64,000 bases of DNA, taken from Acorus gramineus. Its lineage: Eukaryota > Streptophyta > Magnoliopsida > Acorales > Acoraceae. Numbering within the stretch: the first letter of the stretch is position 1; each line of letters begins with the position of its first letter. A program made the translations under genes and the position numbers. Where the stretch lies: contig JAUJYN010000012.1 of the NCBI GenBank assembly GCA_030737835.1, forward strand, positions 10,296,118-10,360,117, read 5' to 3'. Of the stretch, positions 1-13,354 are shown piece after piece. The notes beneath the pieces are model-generated. The model searched no databases, had not been told where the DNA came from, and worked only from the letters and a program-made list of their open reading frames with translations.

Positions 1-91
1 ATGTAAATGTTTTTGTTGAGCAGTATAGCCATAATAATAAAGGGTTTGGAAATGTTCATCAAAATTGTATCTCAATTGGGCTGGTTTACAG

Positions 92-3000
92 TATACGGAT
101 TCACTCAAAGAATTGCAATCTCTAAATTTGAATGGTTGCCGGAAGATATCTGATGAAGGAATCGAAGCTATCACTTCTGCTTGCCCTAACCTCAAGGTGT
201 TCTCTATTTACTGGAATGTGAGGTAATTAATCTGTTATGTTTTTTTCCGTCTCCTATTGTTTTTTGCTATTTGGAGGTATAAATGATACTGATGTCTGAG
301 ATGTGATTTATTTGCAGAGTAACAGATATGGGTATAAAACATGTGGTTGTGAACTGCAAACAGATGGTTGATTTGAACTTGAGTGGCTGCAAGGTATCAA
401 ACTAATTTTTGACGCTTCATGCCTAACTACATTATCCTTCTCTTGCCTCTCTTTGTTTCTCACTTGCTCTCTCCGTCAATTAATCTATCTATATTATAGT
501 TTTAGACTTTCTATTGGATTTTTTCAAAATCGATAATGATACTTTTAGAAGCCACATGTCAGTATAAGGTGGTTATTAATTCACTGCCTATGAGAAGTTG
601 TACAGTAATTATTAATTATTGTTTTTGGTGAATAATACCTATATTTTTTTTGGTATATACGTAGCATTTATCTACCGAAAAAAGTGGAATTGGCAAATTG
701 CCAACTCCTGATAGTCCTCTGTTTACTTACCAGATCATCTATTTGCATTAGGTTTGAGAGTTTTAGGTTGATTAGGAAAGGAGCGTCTTGGTGATATCTT
801 GACTTTATTGTATTCATCAGGCTGTATTACTGATATGTTTGTTTATGTAACCTTCATATATCTGTTTTTGGACATTATTCACTTCTGGGCTAGCTGATAT
901 GGGTAAAATGTTCCTCTGTACCCTTCATAAGCCAAAAAAGGTTGGGTGTGGAGCAGTTTCGCAGGAAGCTTTAGCTTTTCCATGGAACTTGCAAGCATAG
1001 TGTCCTCACAACTTCTAGAGTCCATTATTGTACGACACGTCGATCCATTGTTTATAGATGAAAAGATTGTTGTCACGATATTTCATAACATTCTTTGTGT
1101 CAGGAAGGAACGGCATGCCACAAATAGTTTGCCTCGATCACCATATATTGTTCACAGATTTGGGGTAGTGAGTACAATCACTTGTACCATTAAATATAAC
1201 ATATTCCATATGGTGTATATTGAAAATCCAAGGAGCCCTACTGGTATTCTTTCAATGGCAGTACAAAAGAGGCTTCATGCAAAGGTAGAAGATGTCATTG
1301 ACCATCAGCATCAGATCCACCAAACCGTGAGAGAGAATCTTGAACAACCCATTATGAAGTACATTAAGGGGCCAATCGATATTGATGATCTTTAATCTAT
1401 GATACTTGGTATGGTTTATGTTCATCATAAGACTTCTTTTTCGCTGTAGAACACGGCAAATTAGGTGAGGAAGGTGCAAGACCCTTTGAGATTCTTGAGT
1501 GGATCAATGACAGTGATCACCAGCTCCAACTACTATAGTTGATCCAGATCTTGGATATCTTCAATGCGTAACATTTTTTTTCCCTTTCATGGACTCTCCC
1601 TTGCAAGTGAAGGCAATTTGGGTTTGAGAGTGAACTTTCTCCAACCCGAAGTGGATGATGCAGACCAACCCTAACACTCAGCTGAGGAAGAAAGCTACAA
1701 GAAAGGCAACAACAACATTAACAAAGGAACAAAACCATGTCAGTGAACAACATACTATAGTCATCAGGACGATCAAGATATGAAAGCCATGACCGGCTGG
1801 GAAATCCTGGGACTCAAGAAATTTGGGCCCCTAACTGTTGAGATGGAAAGGATAATGTAGTCATCACCCATCCCCTCTGATTAAGAATCATACCTAGATT
1901 GTAAATATGTTAGTTATATTTGGCGGCTATGGCATCCCAACCATGGACCCCCAGATGATCAGGAGTTTAACCATTGTCCCTAACAAACTCAGTCCCTGTC
2001 TCAACCAAATGATTGACATTGAGAGTTATGGGATAGTTACAACTGACAGATCTCCAAAGTTAGCCGAACCAAACAAACTCAGTCACCAACGCAAGTCAAA
2101 GCTTTTACACTAGGATGACTACAGCAGTTGCACGGCAGTTGATGGATCTCCAGAGTGAACCATTGGCCCTTGACGAGCTTCAATTTTTAGCTGTCAATTG
2201 TAACAATTAACAAACATTATCTTTTCCCACTGATTTATAGTCACTTTATAAATAGGACCAATTGATGGATGGGATAGGCGTCCAAGTTGTAGTTTTCATA
2301 TCCAGTTATTTGGAGAAGCTTCCAATCCCTCAACTAGTGTTCTCTTGTTTTTGTTCACTGATTTCCTTGTGCCTGCATCAGAAACCTTCCCTGGTTTGGA
2401 TTGTGTTTCACGTATTTGGAGCATGCTTGCCTGGAAGGCAATTAAAGGTAGCATCTAGGGATTCTAGAGTGGCGGCCTAACATACGCTAGATATGAAAAC
2501 AATGAATGAGTTTCATGGATTCGAGATGACTGACATCTGAGTTGTGGCATCAATTTGTTAATTTGTATCTTGCCTATTATTTCTTTCAGTATGATTAGAG
2601 TTCAAATATTATTCCATGTATGATGGAGTGGTGCATTGATAAACTTAAAGTCCAGTAAAGTGATGCATGTCTAGGGTAAGCAGAGAGGAGAAAGAGAAGG
2701 AGAAATGGGGTAATCAGTAATCCTTAAAAAAGAACTAAGTCCTCTGGCATAGCTGAACATGCACTTAAATACAAAACAATGACAACAAACTCCCTCAGCA
2801 AATAAAAAAAAAAAAAACCATGATGACCACAGATCCTAGATCTAATTGTTTGTGGTTGCGCATAACATATGGAATCTATGTTGATTCCCATCATAAAGAT
2901 AAAACTACATTTTTTTTTTTTTGAAAATTGGTGCCCCACAGGGTTTGATCCCCTGACCTTCTTTTCGGAAAGGGGGTGCTAACTGGCTAACCAAAGCTCG

Positions 3001-6000
3001 GTTTGCTCATTTTGTACTAAGAATATTGAGAAATTATTGAAGAGATACATTAATTTGATCATCTCCCATTGATTTCTGTAGTAGTGCTACATAGGTTGTT
3101 TTCACGTAACTTTGTACTGAAAATTGTCTTCTATGAATAGAACATTTCAGATCATAGCTTGCATGTGATCGCTGATAACTACCAACAGTTGGAGATGTTG
3201 AATTTGACCAGGTATGTTGTGTCCCTTGCTTTACATTTCTTCATTCTTTTTTCCACATGTGAGAGACAAAGGCAAAAATGTTAATGCATATCCAAGAGGC
3301 ACATGCAGGACTTTCTCGTGGCAGTCAGTCAGGTCTCATATTGTTCGGACATCCCAGAGTGACGAGTCATCTTTCTACAAATTTATAATATTATGAACAG
3401 AACCTGATTTATACCTACCTTTAAAACTCATCAGGAAGTAGTATCATTAATAGTTGTGCTTATATCAATTTACTCCATATCAGTTTTTTTTTTTTTGAAA
3501 AGCATGGGAAGGCATTGTCATCCAGATCGGCCTTGTTAGTTGTAGAATGGATACGTAGATTTGTCAACTGTCCATTGAGCTCTATGTGTCTTTGTAAGGA
3601 GAGTAGGAGTCATTTATTGTATAGAAGCCACTTGAAGCCTTTAACTTTCGAAGGGGCTTTTGATCACCATGTTTCCTTATGTGGAGCAGGAGAACAGCTG
3701 CAGTGAGTGGTTTCTTCTCGGTCGGTCATAACCAACTCTTGGTTGAAAAACACATTTTGGGATAGGCATATTCTAAGTTAGATATTTCCTATACATGTAA
3801 TCTTCCTTTGAGCTTCTATATAAAGTATACAATCGATAAATATTCTTCCATAGTTCTTCTTACGAATCTTTATTAGTACCAATAATACTTGCACTTATTC
3901 TATCTAATTGATTGATATTACTACTCTGCTTTTGTTAAGTTATATTTACATCCTTCTTGTCCTATGTGGGTTATGTTTTATTATTATGAATTGTGAAATG
4001 GATTGGTTTAACTTCTTTGTTGTTTTTCTCCATCTTCTACCTTTTGAGATTCTTTGGCTTTCATTGTATTTAGACTTTTCTGAGTAACCTATTGGATCCC
4101 ATCAATCTGTTCCATCATGTTTGTCTTTCCCTGTCTATGAAGTATGCTTTTAAAGCCCAAATAATTTTTTGGAATTTTTTTATTTTGCAAAAAGTAAGTA
4201 ACACTCCATAGTGCAATTTTTGTTTTTGACCTCAAAAAATAATAGCAAAAGTGGCACTTCCCATTTAAAATGAGCAAAAGTGATCGATAACGAGGTTAGC
4301 GGTTGACATTGGATAATCATGTCAATGCCCGATGAAGGGCCTATTTTTTCTAGTATGCATTGAAACTAAGTTCACATTACATTTTTAAGGAAAAGTGAGG
4401 AAGTAAGGTGAATTTACAACTTCACCTTACTTGAGGTGAAGTTGTAAGTCCAAAAAAGGTGCAAAATAGTAAACAAAAACCAAAAGAAACGAAAAACAAA
4501 TAAACAAAAAACAGAAAAAAAATGAAGAAAATAAAAATTTGAAACATAACATGCAAGCCCCAAAAAGGGAGAACCAAAAGTAACAAATTGAATATAAAAA
4601 AGAAAAACATAATTTTTTTTTAAAGGACGGAATAAAATAGTAATAAAAAAATTCTTTAATCATGATAATTGATAAGTGCTAATCTTGTCCTTTTTTATTT
4701 GTTTTATTTTTTGTTTGTTTTCCTTCTTTTTTCCTTTTTCTTTTTTGTCCCCTTTTAGTTTTGTTAGTTATTTATTATTCTTAGTTTCTATTATCAGGTT
4801 ATTTTTTTTTATGTTACTTAATAGTAAATACGTAAATTGAACATACATTTGCAGCTAAGACGGAAGATATAATTTCCATTTTTTTTTCAAAAAATGGTGA
4901 ACATGATTCATTAGGGAGAAAGAAAGATGAAGATTTAAGTCTATCTTACATCTTCATCTTTCCTTCAATGAAATAAAAAGGGCCCTTGATTAGGCGTTGA
5001 GGTGGCAGTGTTATGTCAACAGTTGACCTGGTCTATCGCATCAACCGCTGACCTTGGTCAAAGGACACTTAGCTATAATTCTAAATGGGAAGGGCCACTT
5101 TTTGCTAATATTATTTTTGGGGGTCACGTAAAAATTTCCCTATTTTTTTAAGGTGGTCTCACTATTTGTAAATAAAAATTGTTTTGCACTTGGATTCATA
5201 AAAAACTAATGCAGACATTTAGATAGTTGGTTATGTTATTTATCATACTCTTCTGTGGATAACATCAAAACCTTTAGCCCATGTTTGGATACAGAACAAA
5301 ACTTATTCTGGGGTATACCATTATACCGGTATAAGTGGGTATAGCAGTGGAATAAGTGATTTTGTGTTTGGTTGTGTTTTGAATTATTCTCGTTGGGAAA
5401 CGTAATAATAAAATTTTTGTTGTTTGGATAAAATGTGAATAAAGTATGGATAAAGATTTATAAAAGGTGAAAAATGATAATAGTTGATTTGATAAGTGAT
5501 TTATAAAAAATGATGACAATTGATTTGACAATGGGCCTACATATTCTTTGGGTGAAATAATCTAGAATAAATTTAATTCCAAGGGTTGGCTGGAATCCAT
5601 ATACCAGTTTATTTTGGCATAGATTATCATAGGGTATTCACTGCATCCAAATACCAAAAATTACTTATTCAGTTTTAATCCAGGTCATTTCGTGGCCTAT
5701 TCCATATCCAATCGGGGGCTTAAAAATGTCCCATTGCAAGGAGTACGTAATTGTAATATGCTTGATAATGGCAAATTTTCAATTTCCATTTAAAAGCAGA
5801 TGACATGTGTTATGAGTTTTCAAACCATTGGATCTTCAATATTTACAAGGTTTGGCAGGTGTATAACATCTTGAGATTTTTAGATCTTTATCCAGAATTG
5901 CAAAATAACTTGAGGTCTGTTCAGTGAAATGACAGCACGTCCACTAAATTTACTGCATCCTGAGCTAAAGCCATATATTTTAAGTAGAATGTGTAGCATG

Positions 6001-6959
6001 ATTTTTTATTTATTTATATTTATTTATTTATTTTTACAGGTGCGTTAAGCTAACAGATAGTGGATTGCGACAGATACTTCTCAAGTGTTCTTCTCTCCAA
6101 AGCTTAAATCTTTATGCCCTTTCAAGGTATGTCAATGCAAGAGTGACTATCCCTCTACCAAAATTAATGAAACATTAGTTGTAGACTGAAATGCCTAACT
6201 GGGTGAAAAGTTCCACATAGATAAAGCCTGAATTCTCTTGTTCAGTTTTACAGACAATGCTTACAAAGAAATATCTTCTCTGACTAATCTGAGATTCTTA
6301 GATCTCTGCGGTGCACCGGTAATTTTGGTTTGAATGATTTGCCTTTACAAAATCTCGTGTTTATCAATACTAACTCATCGTTGGAATGCGCATGTCAGAA
6401 TTTGTCAGATGAGGGTCTCTCCTGTATAGCAAAGTGCAGAAATTTGGATTCACTGAATTTAACATGGTGAGATAAAAGCGTTTATTATTGATGAATCTTT
6501 TCTGCAAGTATAAAGATTAACAAGGTATATCATGTCTGATATATTGATAGGTGTGTCCATGTCACGGATGTGGGAGTAATAGCCATAGCTGAAGGGTGCA
6601 CATCTCTTCAGTTTCTTAGGTAAAGCTTGATTATTTTTTTTTTTTAATGATGGGATAGCAAGAAACCGCCATTTCAGCATATAATTCTTATAGTCTAAAT
6701 CTAGTGCAGCTTATTTGGAATTGTTGGAGTGACGGATAAGTGCTTGGAAGCTCTCTCAAAGACCTGTTCGCAATCACTTAGAACTCTTGATGTGAATGGA
6801 TGCATCGGCATCGAGGTCTGTATACACTGTTACAGGTCTTTCATTCCATAATTCTCTTGTCATTTTATAAGTAGTGCATTTATTTTTATGTAGAAGAGGA
6901 GCCAGGATCAGTTGCGTCAATTGTTCCCATATCTAAGGTGCTTTAAAGTTCACAGTTGA
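92..6959 (+). CDS. F-box/LRR (RNI-like) protein, 3' nine exons, 5' partial
   Basis: Nine exons join in phase: 92-222, 318-393, 3141-3211, 6040-6126, 6246-6318, 6399-6466, 6551-6619, 6710-6815 and 6894-6959, all with GT-AG borders. They give 248 codons and end in TGA. The product is a run of cysteine-containing leucine-rich repeats, with phrases such as LNLNGCRKISDEGIEAI, LEMLNLTRCVKLTDSG, LNLTWCVHVTDVGV and FGIVGVTDKCLEAL, and it ends RCFKVHS. From memory this follows the order of the Arabidopsis At3g58530-type RNI-like F-box protein (about 350 residues). About 100 N-terminal residues, including any F-box, would then lie left of base 1. The family acts as a substrate receptor in SCF ubiquitin ligases; the substrate is unknown. 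Introns 394-3140 and 3212-6039 are swollen with repeats. Exon 3 uses the acceptor at 3139-3140 (gaatag), not the later cag, because only that keeps KNISD in frame. No internal stop is seen. Confidence 0.9.
394..3140 (+). other. large intron of the F-box/LRR gene
   Basis: This 2.7-kb intron has no host exon that I can recognise. An open stretch at 946-1395 (149 codons) has no motif I know and is probably a degraded transposon or chance. About 1440-2500 is mildly GC-richer and looks like old transposon sequence. A short tRNA-like repeat lies at about 2905-3005. Confidence 0.6.
2908..3003 (-). repeat. possible tRNA-derived SINE fragment
   Basis: On the minus strand this reads GGTTAGCCAGTTAGCACC, then about 25 bases, then GGGGATCAAACCCT, and ends in a long A run (the T run at 2909-2922 on the plus strand). 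The two motifs resemble the A and B boxes of a tRNA promoter at roughly the right spacing. The match is loose, no target duplication was found, and other tRNA-like low-copy repeats would look the same. Confidence 0.35.
3212..6039 (+). other. second large intron of the F-box/LRR gene
   Basis: This 2.8-kb intron is mostly AT-rich sequence with no exon-like reading frame. It contains a T-rich/A-rich low-complexity stretch (about 4440-4900) and the 443-bp Tourist-like MITE listed separately at 5277-5719. The rest shows nothing I can name. Confidence 0.6.
5277..5719. mobile_element. Tourist-like (PIF/Harbinger) MITE, 443 bp
   Basis: The left end reads GCCCATGTTTGGATA and the reverse complement of the right end reads GCCCCCGATTGGATA, so the termini are imperfect inverted repeats. 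A TTA trinucleotide flanks both sides (5274-5276 and 5720-5722), which is the target duplication of PIF/Harbinger elements. There is no coding capacity. The interior, including GGGAAACGTAATAATAAA, closely resembles the element at about 28306-28766, so this is a family with at least two copies here. Confidence 0.7.
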
Positions 6960-7421
6960 TTATGGATTTTGGTGTGGATGTGCTTCAACAAGTGCCATAT
7001 CACTTGATCGATTGCCTGGTAGGATAAACAAGGTGGAAGATTATTATTCTTGCACAGTAAGTTATGGTCTAGAATTGTTGGTAGCAACTAGCAAGGGATC
7101 AGTTTCTTTTTTACAATTTTTTTATGTGAAGCACTGATTTAGGTCAATTTAAATATTATCATTAAGTTCCTTGCATGCATATCGATATTGAGATAAACCT
7201 GGTTGATGCCAGAACCATAAATGGAATGTTTAACAAAAGGGATGGTGGGACTATCCTTCTCAGCAATTGAAATACTTGCAGTGAACTTCTAGCTTACCGA
7301 TCGGGAACGTCTATATTGTGCCTTTGACAGTCAGAATCTATAGATTTGACACTCAATGTTGACATTCTTTAGGTAATGTAAATTGTGAAAAGGTGTTTAA
7401 CATGGGAAGTTGTAATTGAAA

Positions 7422-7767
7422 AGGGAAAAATCCAAATAATCCCCTGCAAACTGCCTGAAATCTATATAACCCTGATTATTTTTAAAGTCCATATAACCTC
7501 CTGAAAACACCTATGTAAATCTAAATAGTCCACTGAGTTAAATTTTTGTTGATAGATGAGATTATTTAGCGAATATTCTGGTTAACTTTGGTTGAAAACA
7601 TAATATATTAAAAATCTCTTATAATGTGTTAAAAATCTGAAAAATTTGTTTGTAATTCATGATTTTACCTCTCCTGATAGGATTTTATAATCTATTCGGA
7701 GGAGTAAAATCTTCGTGTACATAAAGCTTTTTACATTTTTATGAAGAGTTTTTTGGATTTTTCCTGA
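7422..7767. mobile_element. Mutator-type MITE derivative, internally deleted
   Basis: It begins GGGAAAAATCCAAATAATCC and ends GGATTTTTCC. The left half follows the 535-bp element at 59743-60277 closely (phrases such as CCTGCAAACTGCCTGAAAT, then GAATATTCTGGTTAAC, then GGAGGAGTAAAAT). Most of the right inverted repeat is missing and the flanking 9-mers do not match, so it is an old, damaged copy. Confidence 0.55.
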
Positions 7768-9909
7768 AGACTGCGCACATAGTCTGGTGAATATTAGAAG
7801 AAAATGGCTCTGAATTCGATTAGCATTGCTGTCAATGCGGACCAGTTTTTATTTTTATTTTTTCAAATGATTGTGATATCAAAATACCCATGTAAAACTC
7901 TATTACATCTATACCTCTCAAAATGCATTAAATGCCAAGGTTGATCATGAGATTAATCGATTTAGACGGGCCCCATTATATTTAACTAACAAAATTTAAA
8001 TTTTTATATCAAAATGTTTACATAAAAAAATTGCCACATTTTTTGGGGCCCTCTTTAAGGAGGGGGCCCTAGCTGCCTATGCTTTCTGTACCTAATTAGT
8101 GATGGTAACGGGGCAAGTTAGGATGGGTTTTGTGAATTTCAAATTCAAAGCTGCTCATAAAATCTTATCTAAAACATGTTATGGGTTTTGCTTTTTCATC
8201 CTACACCTGTCTCAACAAGTATGTACAAAATCGAATCCGTTCCATTTAGGTTGAGTCAGGTTGGATCAAACTAAGTTTGGGAAGAAAATATTAAAATATA
8301 TTTTTATGTAAGTTAAAATTTTAAATAAAAATAAATATTTATTAGAATAGACCCTACAACATATGAAATATAAACTTTCAATCTCCATAACGAGTGACAA
8401 ATATAATGTTTCAATATTTTTTATTGAAATACCAAAAGACAACCCGTGTATGTTTATATGAAATCAAATTTCAATTAATGTTTGAGTTTATTTATTTTTA
8501 TTATTATTATTTTTTAATACCAAATCAGAAATATAAATTATGTAATTATTATAATATATATTTAATCTTAATATTAATTGCAACTTCGGCGGGTTCGGGT
8601 TGGGTTTTGTTAAGTAAACTCATTTTCCGTTCGAAACCTGTCGGGTTTCATTTTATTTGTTCCAAACCTGTCACAAACTTGAACTCAACCCAACCGGGTT
8701 AGGTTGAGTCGGGTACCCTATTGGGACTGTCTCACTGCCATCCCTATACCGAAGACCGGCATTGTAAATACCCATGCCTTTTTGAGGGGTACATATTTAT
8801 CCAGTATGCACAATATAAATATTTTAAATTTTATAATAGGATGTTATTTACGTAGTCTTTTTTACAGCTTAAATGTAGTCTCATACTATCGTATACCTCG
8901 TTAGTCATTTAGCGGGGTATATATCTCTTTAGGAGAGGTATATAACTCGTTAAATTTTTTTACACTTTAAAAATGAATCTATTCAATTTGAAATGTTGCG
9001 ATATACACTTTTCATTCAAGTATATATCTCAATGGTCAAGATTGACTATTTAAAAAAATAAAATGTGAGGACTGTATTTAGGACTGCATTAGAGATTGTA
9101 TTTAACATTATCCTTTATAATAATACTCCACAGAAGGCATTTATGCACAATTTTAAGTCATTTTTTGAGTTACACGACTGGAATTAGTATTTCACGAGTT
9201 TTTTTAACAAAATAAAATTATTTCAGGTACATATGCAAAAAAAAAAAAAAAACCCAAAACAGAAATCCAATTTTATGATTGGTTTGAAAACTATCAATCC
9301 CACCAACCAATCCATCCCCGTTTAACCATGCATGAAAAACTCATTTTCAGTAACCCAATCAAAACAAAGATGTGGTGGTGGTGGTGGTGGTGTTGTGCGG
9401 CGATGATGGTGGATGAGGGAGAAGGGAGGGTGTGGCGGTAGTGATTGTGCGACGCGACGACGGCAAAAGGAGGGAGAAAGGGGAGTGAAAAAAGATAGAG
9501 AAATCAAATGGGTGCATATAGTGATGAATGTAGAATTATCCTGCAATGTGATTAGTAGGGGTAAATATGGTAACGAGGAACTTCACAAAGCTATGCAGCT
9601 GGATGCAACAGGGACTGAATATGAGAGATCCAGATAACTTTTTGTTGGCTACTGCTAGTATTGAAATCGGGCACACTCTTGGTCGGGTCCTCCTGTAGTG
9701 TACTGGGGAATGCAAGGTAGCTAGCTCTGCTTTTCCCTCGTGACACATTGCAGGTGGTCTTTCTTATGTATAGCCCCTTGTAAATCCTTTTGTATACATT
9801 TATGATTATATAGCAATACAAAAAATTTGCTTTTACCCTAAAAAAAAAATGGCAATGAGGACGATCAATAGGCTAGTGGAAATATAGATTCTTTTCTATT
9901 ACACTTATC

Positions 9910-10230
9910 ACGGGGAGTTTGGTAACAAGGTTTTGGAGCGATTTTGTTTTTTAATTAAGAAGAAAGGTCAAACATGTTACCAAACACGTTTTAGGAAGCA
10001 GACCTAATGAAAAAGTTACTTCTATCTTTTATGGTCCGTTTGAAAACACATATGAAACATAAGATTTTAAATAAAGTGGCTTAAATCGACTTCAATCCTG
10101 GAAAGCGGATTTTTTTCGCTTTTTAAAAATCAACATTTTTACACTAAAAGCTGAAAGTAACTTTTTAATTAAGCCAGTTTTTTAGAGCGTTTGACAACAC
10201 TTTTTAGCTTTCTGCTTTATTAAAAGCGGA
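9910..10230. repeat. degenerate foldback repeats
   Basis: GTTTGGTAACA at about 9917 is mirrored by TGTTACCAAAC near 9975. A second arm-like pair around TTTGAAAACAC (10038) and GTTTGACAACAC (10189) follows, with AAAGCGGA-type motifs inside. These look like remains of small inverted-repeat elements; borders and target duplications cannot be fixed by eye. Confidence 0.35.
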
Positions 10231-12379
10231 ATCGCTTAATAGTATAAAAGGGTTGCTTTTAAAAAAGCGTAGAAAATGTGTTTTCCGGGAATCAAGTTTA
10301 TTTAAACCACTTTATTCAAAATCTTATTTTTCAAACATGTTTTTAAACACTACTTTAGTTCTTTTCTCAGTCTTAAATATAGTCTTATATACCTCGCTAA
10401 CCCCTTGCATTCACTATGTTGAAGTATATGCTTTATTGAAAATTTTTCATATTTTCATAAATGACATCATTCAATTCATTGAAATATATATTTTACATTT
10501 TATAAAAGTACATAACTTATTAAATGAGATATATAATTTAAAAAAAAATAAAAAAATAGCCAAGCAAAAATAATATAAAAAAATAAAAACATGTGTGATA
10601 TATGTTCTGAATTTTATTTTTATACCATATTGGTGGCTTTCAAGTTACCTAGTTTTTTTGTATGTACAGTTTTTAACAGGTTTTGGATCATTGTTCCAAT
10701 GTAATTATCAAGTGGCTATCTGTAATTTAAATGGGCTAACTGTGATTCAACATTCCCTCCAGAGTCACCGGCCATTCAATTCATAGAGAAAACCTCTAAT
10801 GAGCCAAAACCATGTTGATATTCCTCACCATATCCAAGCTGCTCTTCACTCGGCTCTTCCTTGGCAACCTCCAATCTCTCCATTTCCTTCTCTTGTATCC
10901 CCCACCTCCTCCTAGTCATCATCATGACCTTTACCCCATCTTCAACGACTGCAAGGGCGTGACAGACCTATCCCTCTCCGGCTTCACCTTTGTTACCAAT
11001 TAAGGCTGAATGTGTTAAATAGATTATAATAAGTTGAAAACTTTGAAAGACTTAAAATATAGTTCCACATTGGAAGTGGAAAAAGAATTTTTTAACTTAT
11101 ATATTAATCCACTATTTTAGTGGTGTCTAGAAAAGACAAAAGAAAAAGTGGTCCACACACAAAAAGACTTATTGTGTTACTTAATTAATAAAATTATGTT
11201 TTGCTTACCTATGAGCCCAAGATAATATGTATGTATACACTTTCTTAATATGATTTATAAATTAAAACGTTCTTCACAATTTAATCATTTATGTTAGAAA
11301 TAACATCATTTGCTTATGCTCTTGATACTTTGATATCATCATATTCTTTAAAGTCTAAAAAACAAGTAGACTTCATTTGTCACATTGAAAATGCATTTTA
11401 TTAACTCGTGCGAATGCGCATATACTAAGACTAGTTACATAAATATGTACCTATCAAAAGAGCATGAGTATTTACAATGCTGACCTTAGATATAAGCAAC
11501 ATAGGGAGCCAGCCGCCTGGCCCCCCTCCTCAAAGAGGTCCCCAAACTCTCATAATTTTGTTATATAAGCAATTTGATATGAAAATTTAAATTTTGTTTT
11601 TTTTTTTTCAAATTTGAACATACCCACTAATTTTTTTAATTTTTCAAATTTATAAACTTTATGTCATTGAAAATGTAATATTGTTTAACATCTTTAATCA
11701 TAACTTATTATCGGATCCTCTACTCTTTTTTTTATGCTGTGATCGTTCTATGCTTTTTCCTTGAACATGCCATGTATAATCTAATAAAATGGGTGACTGA
11801 GATTTGTTTATACAGTAGACAGATTTTTTTTTTCTTCTCTTTGCACATACTGTGGGCCTTCCAATATTTTGCTTTTGCTTTTGCTTTTGCTAAGAATACA
11901 CATTTATTAACCATTTTGTTTTTTTGGTTGTTTTTTTCTTTTCTTAGTTTCACACATTACAGTTCTCTTTTCTTTGTATTTGGGGTTTCTTTAGGCAGGA
12001 TTCGATCCGATCTGTCACCGCAAGAGTAGTCCCAAGCTCCGATGATCTGACACTGCTTTTGTATCACTTAAGAAAATCAAAATGTACATTTTAAGTTAAA
12101 ACAAAGTACATAAGATAATACATAAATTTGTCACCATAATAATCACCGGAATTAAGACACTTGATTATGTTTCTTAATTTTGGTTAATCTATAATCCAAA
12201 TGCTAGTTTATTCCATCAAACATAACACAATTTTAACCCCTATTCCAAGCTATTCTTGGGTATTCCTAGTTTATGTTAGTACCTAAACAAGGTGTAAAAT
12301 CATATGAGATCCTATACTCTGTTGAACGCGTTTGGAAACTCATGAATCCATCATTAGTGCAAATGAGGCACCAGGCCTA

Positions 12380-12890
12380 TATGTGCAATTTAGTCGGTTT
12401 GGTTTTTTTTTTGCAAACCTAAATTGAATCAAACTATATTCATATGTAACTCGAAAATTGAACCAAACCGAAAATCCAAAACCGATTTTTGTTCGATTAA
12501 CCCAAACCGAACCGTTAAAGATTGATGAGTTGATTAGAGTTTTTTTGAGAGTTGGTTTACGACTTTACATGAATATCAAAATGCTATGATTTATATAAAT
12601 TAGTATATTTATTTTTTAATGAATATTAATGGTATAACAACAATGTAATTTTTAATATAAAAAGTGAACTAATTGAATATTCATTATGAATAATCACGTG
12701 TTTAAATTTTATTCGATTCAGTTCGATTAATTCAAATTTTTTTTTAAAAAAATTAAACTCAAATAAATATAGATCGATTTATTAATTTCTTAATCCATAT
12801 CCAAATCAAACCATAGAATTATTGGCCAAAACCTGAAAAAAAATATGGTTTGGGTTGATTCATATTCGATTTAACCTAAGCAGGCAAGGG
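12380..12890. repeat. dispersed repeat, copy 1 (GGTTTGG/ACCGAACC-rich)
   Basis: About 500 bp of sequence rich in CCGAACC and CCAAACCGA words. The same sequence, diverged, occurs in inverted orientation at about 22020-22590; for example TAACTCGAAAATTGAACC here matches the complement of GAGTTACATATG and its neighbours there. It lies just upstream of TAM41. It is probably a non-autonomous DNA transposon, but the class is not established. Confidence 0.55.
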
Positions 12891-12969
12891 TGATGTACTG
12901 ACATATATAAAAAAAGGTTCTATATCTTTTGTTTTTTCGGATGGGTTATACTCACCTCCTTTACTATTA

Positions 12970-13354
12970 TCCCACCCTATATTTTTAATCCGCCCCGTCA
13001 AAATTTTACAAACAATAATCCCACCCCACATCTGATCTCTCTCTCCCTCTCTCCCTCATCCGGTCCAAATCTCGCAATCCCCCTTCCGTCGGTCTCTCTC
13101 TCCGCCGCCTCCTCCTCGGTCACGAATCCCTTCCCGCCGCCACGATCTGCCGAGGATTCTGATTCTCCGTCAGTGTTGACGACCGGGATCAGCCTCCCCG
13201 AGTGCCTCACCCGCGATCGTCGACGGTGCGTGAACACCACAAGGAAGGCGGAGATGGCGTGGAAGATGGTCTTACAAAAACTGCAACTCTAAAAGACAAA
13301 TTTTTGGATAGACCGGGAAATCCAAAATCACTAATCGCACGATTCACCCTGCTC
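12970..13354 (+). promoter_or_regulatory. TAM41 promoter and pyrimidine-rich 5' leader
   Basis: A TATA-like CCTATATTTTTA lies at about 12976-12987. It is followed by a CT-rich leader (CTCTCTCTCCCTCTCTCCC, 13035-13054) and a GC-richer tract that contrasts with the AT-rich repeats on its left. CT-rich leaders are common downstream of plant transcription starts. An ATG at 13202 is in frame with the chosen start at 13355 and would add 51 residues, so the leader/coding border is not certain. Confidence 0.5.

Larger units (their letters stand above)
6960..12950. other. intergenic region between F-box/LRR gene and TAM41
   Basis: The first few hundred bases should hold the 3' UTR of the F-box/LRR gene. 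The rest is repeats: a Mutator-type MITE derivative (about 7422-7767), AT-rich stretches with the GGTATATA/ATATACCTC motif family seen elsewhere (about 8780-9120), a poly-A tract at 9237-9252, a GTGGTG-rich stretch (9370-9395), and a dispersed repeat at about 12380-12890. Short open frames here have no recognisable domains. Confidence 0.6.

Noticed and set aside
946-1395. 149-codon open frame in the F-box/LRR intron
   Set aside because: No recognisable domain, no splice context, and surrounding sequence looks like degraded repeat.
9370-9500. GTGGTG/GGAGGG-rich open frame as a gene
   Set aside because: Low-complexity sequence open on both strands, no domain and no splice context.
13202-13354. 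Upstream in-frame ATG as the TAM41 start
   Set aside because: The extra 51 residues lack resemblance to the family N-terminus; 13355 gives the usual length. Not fully excluded.
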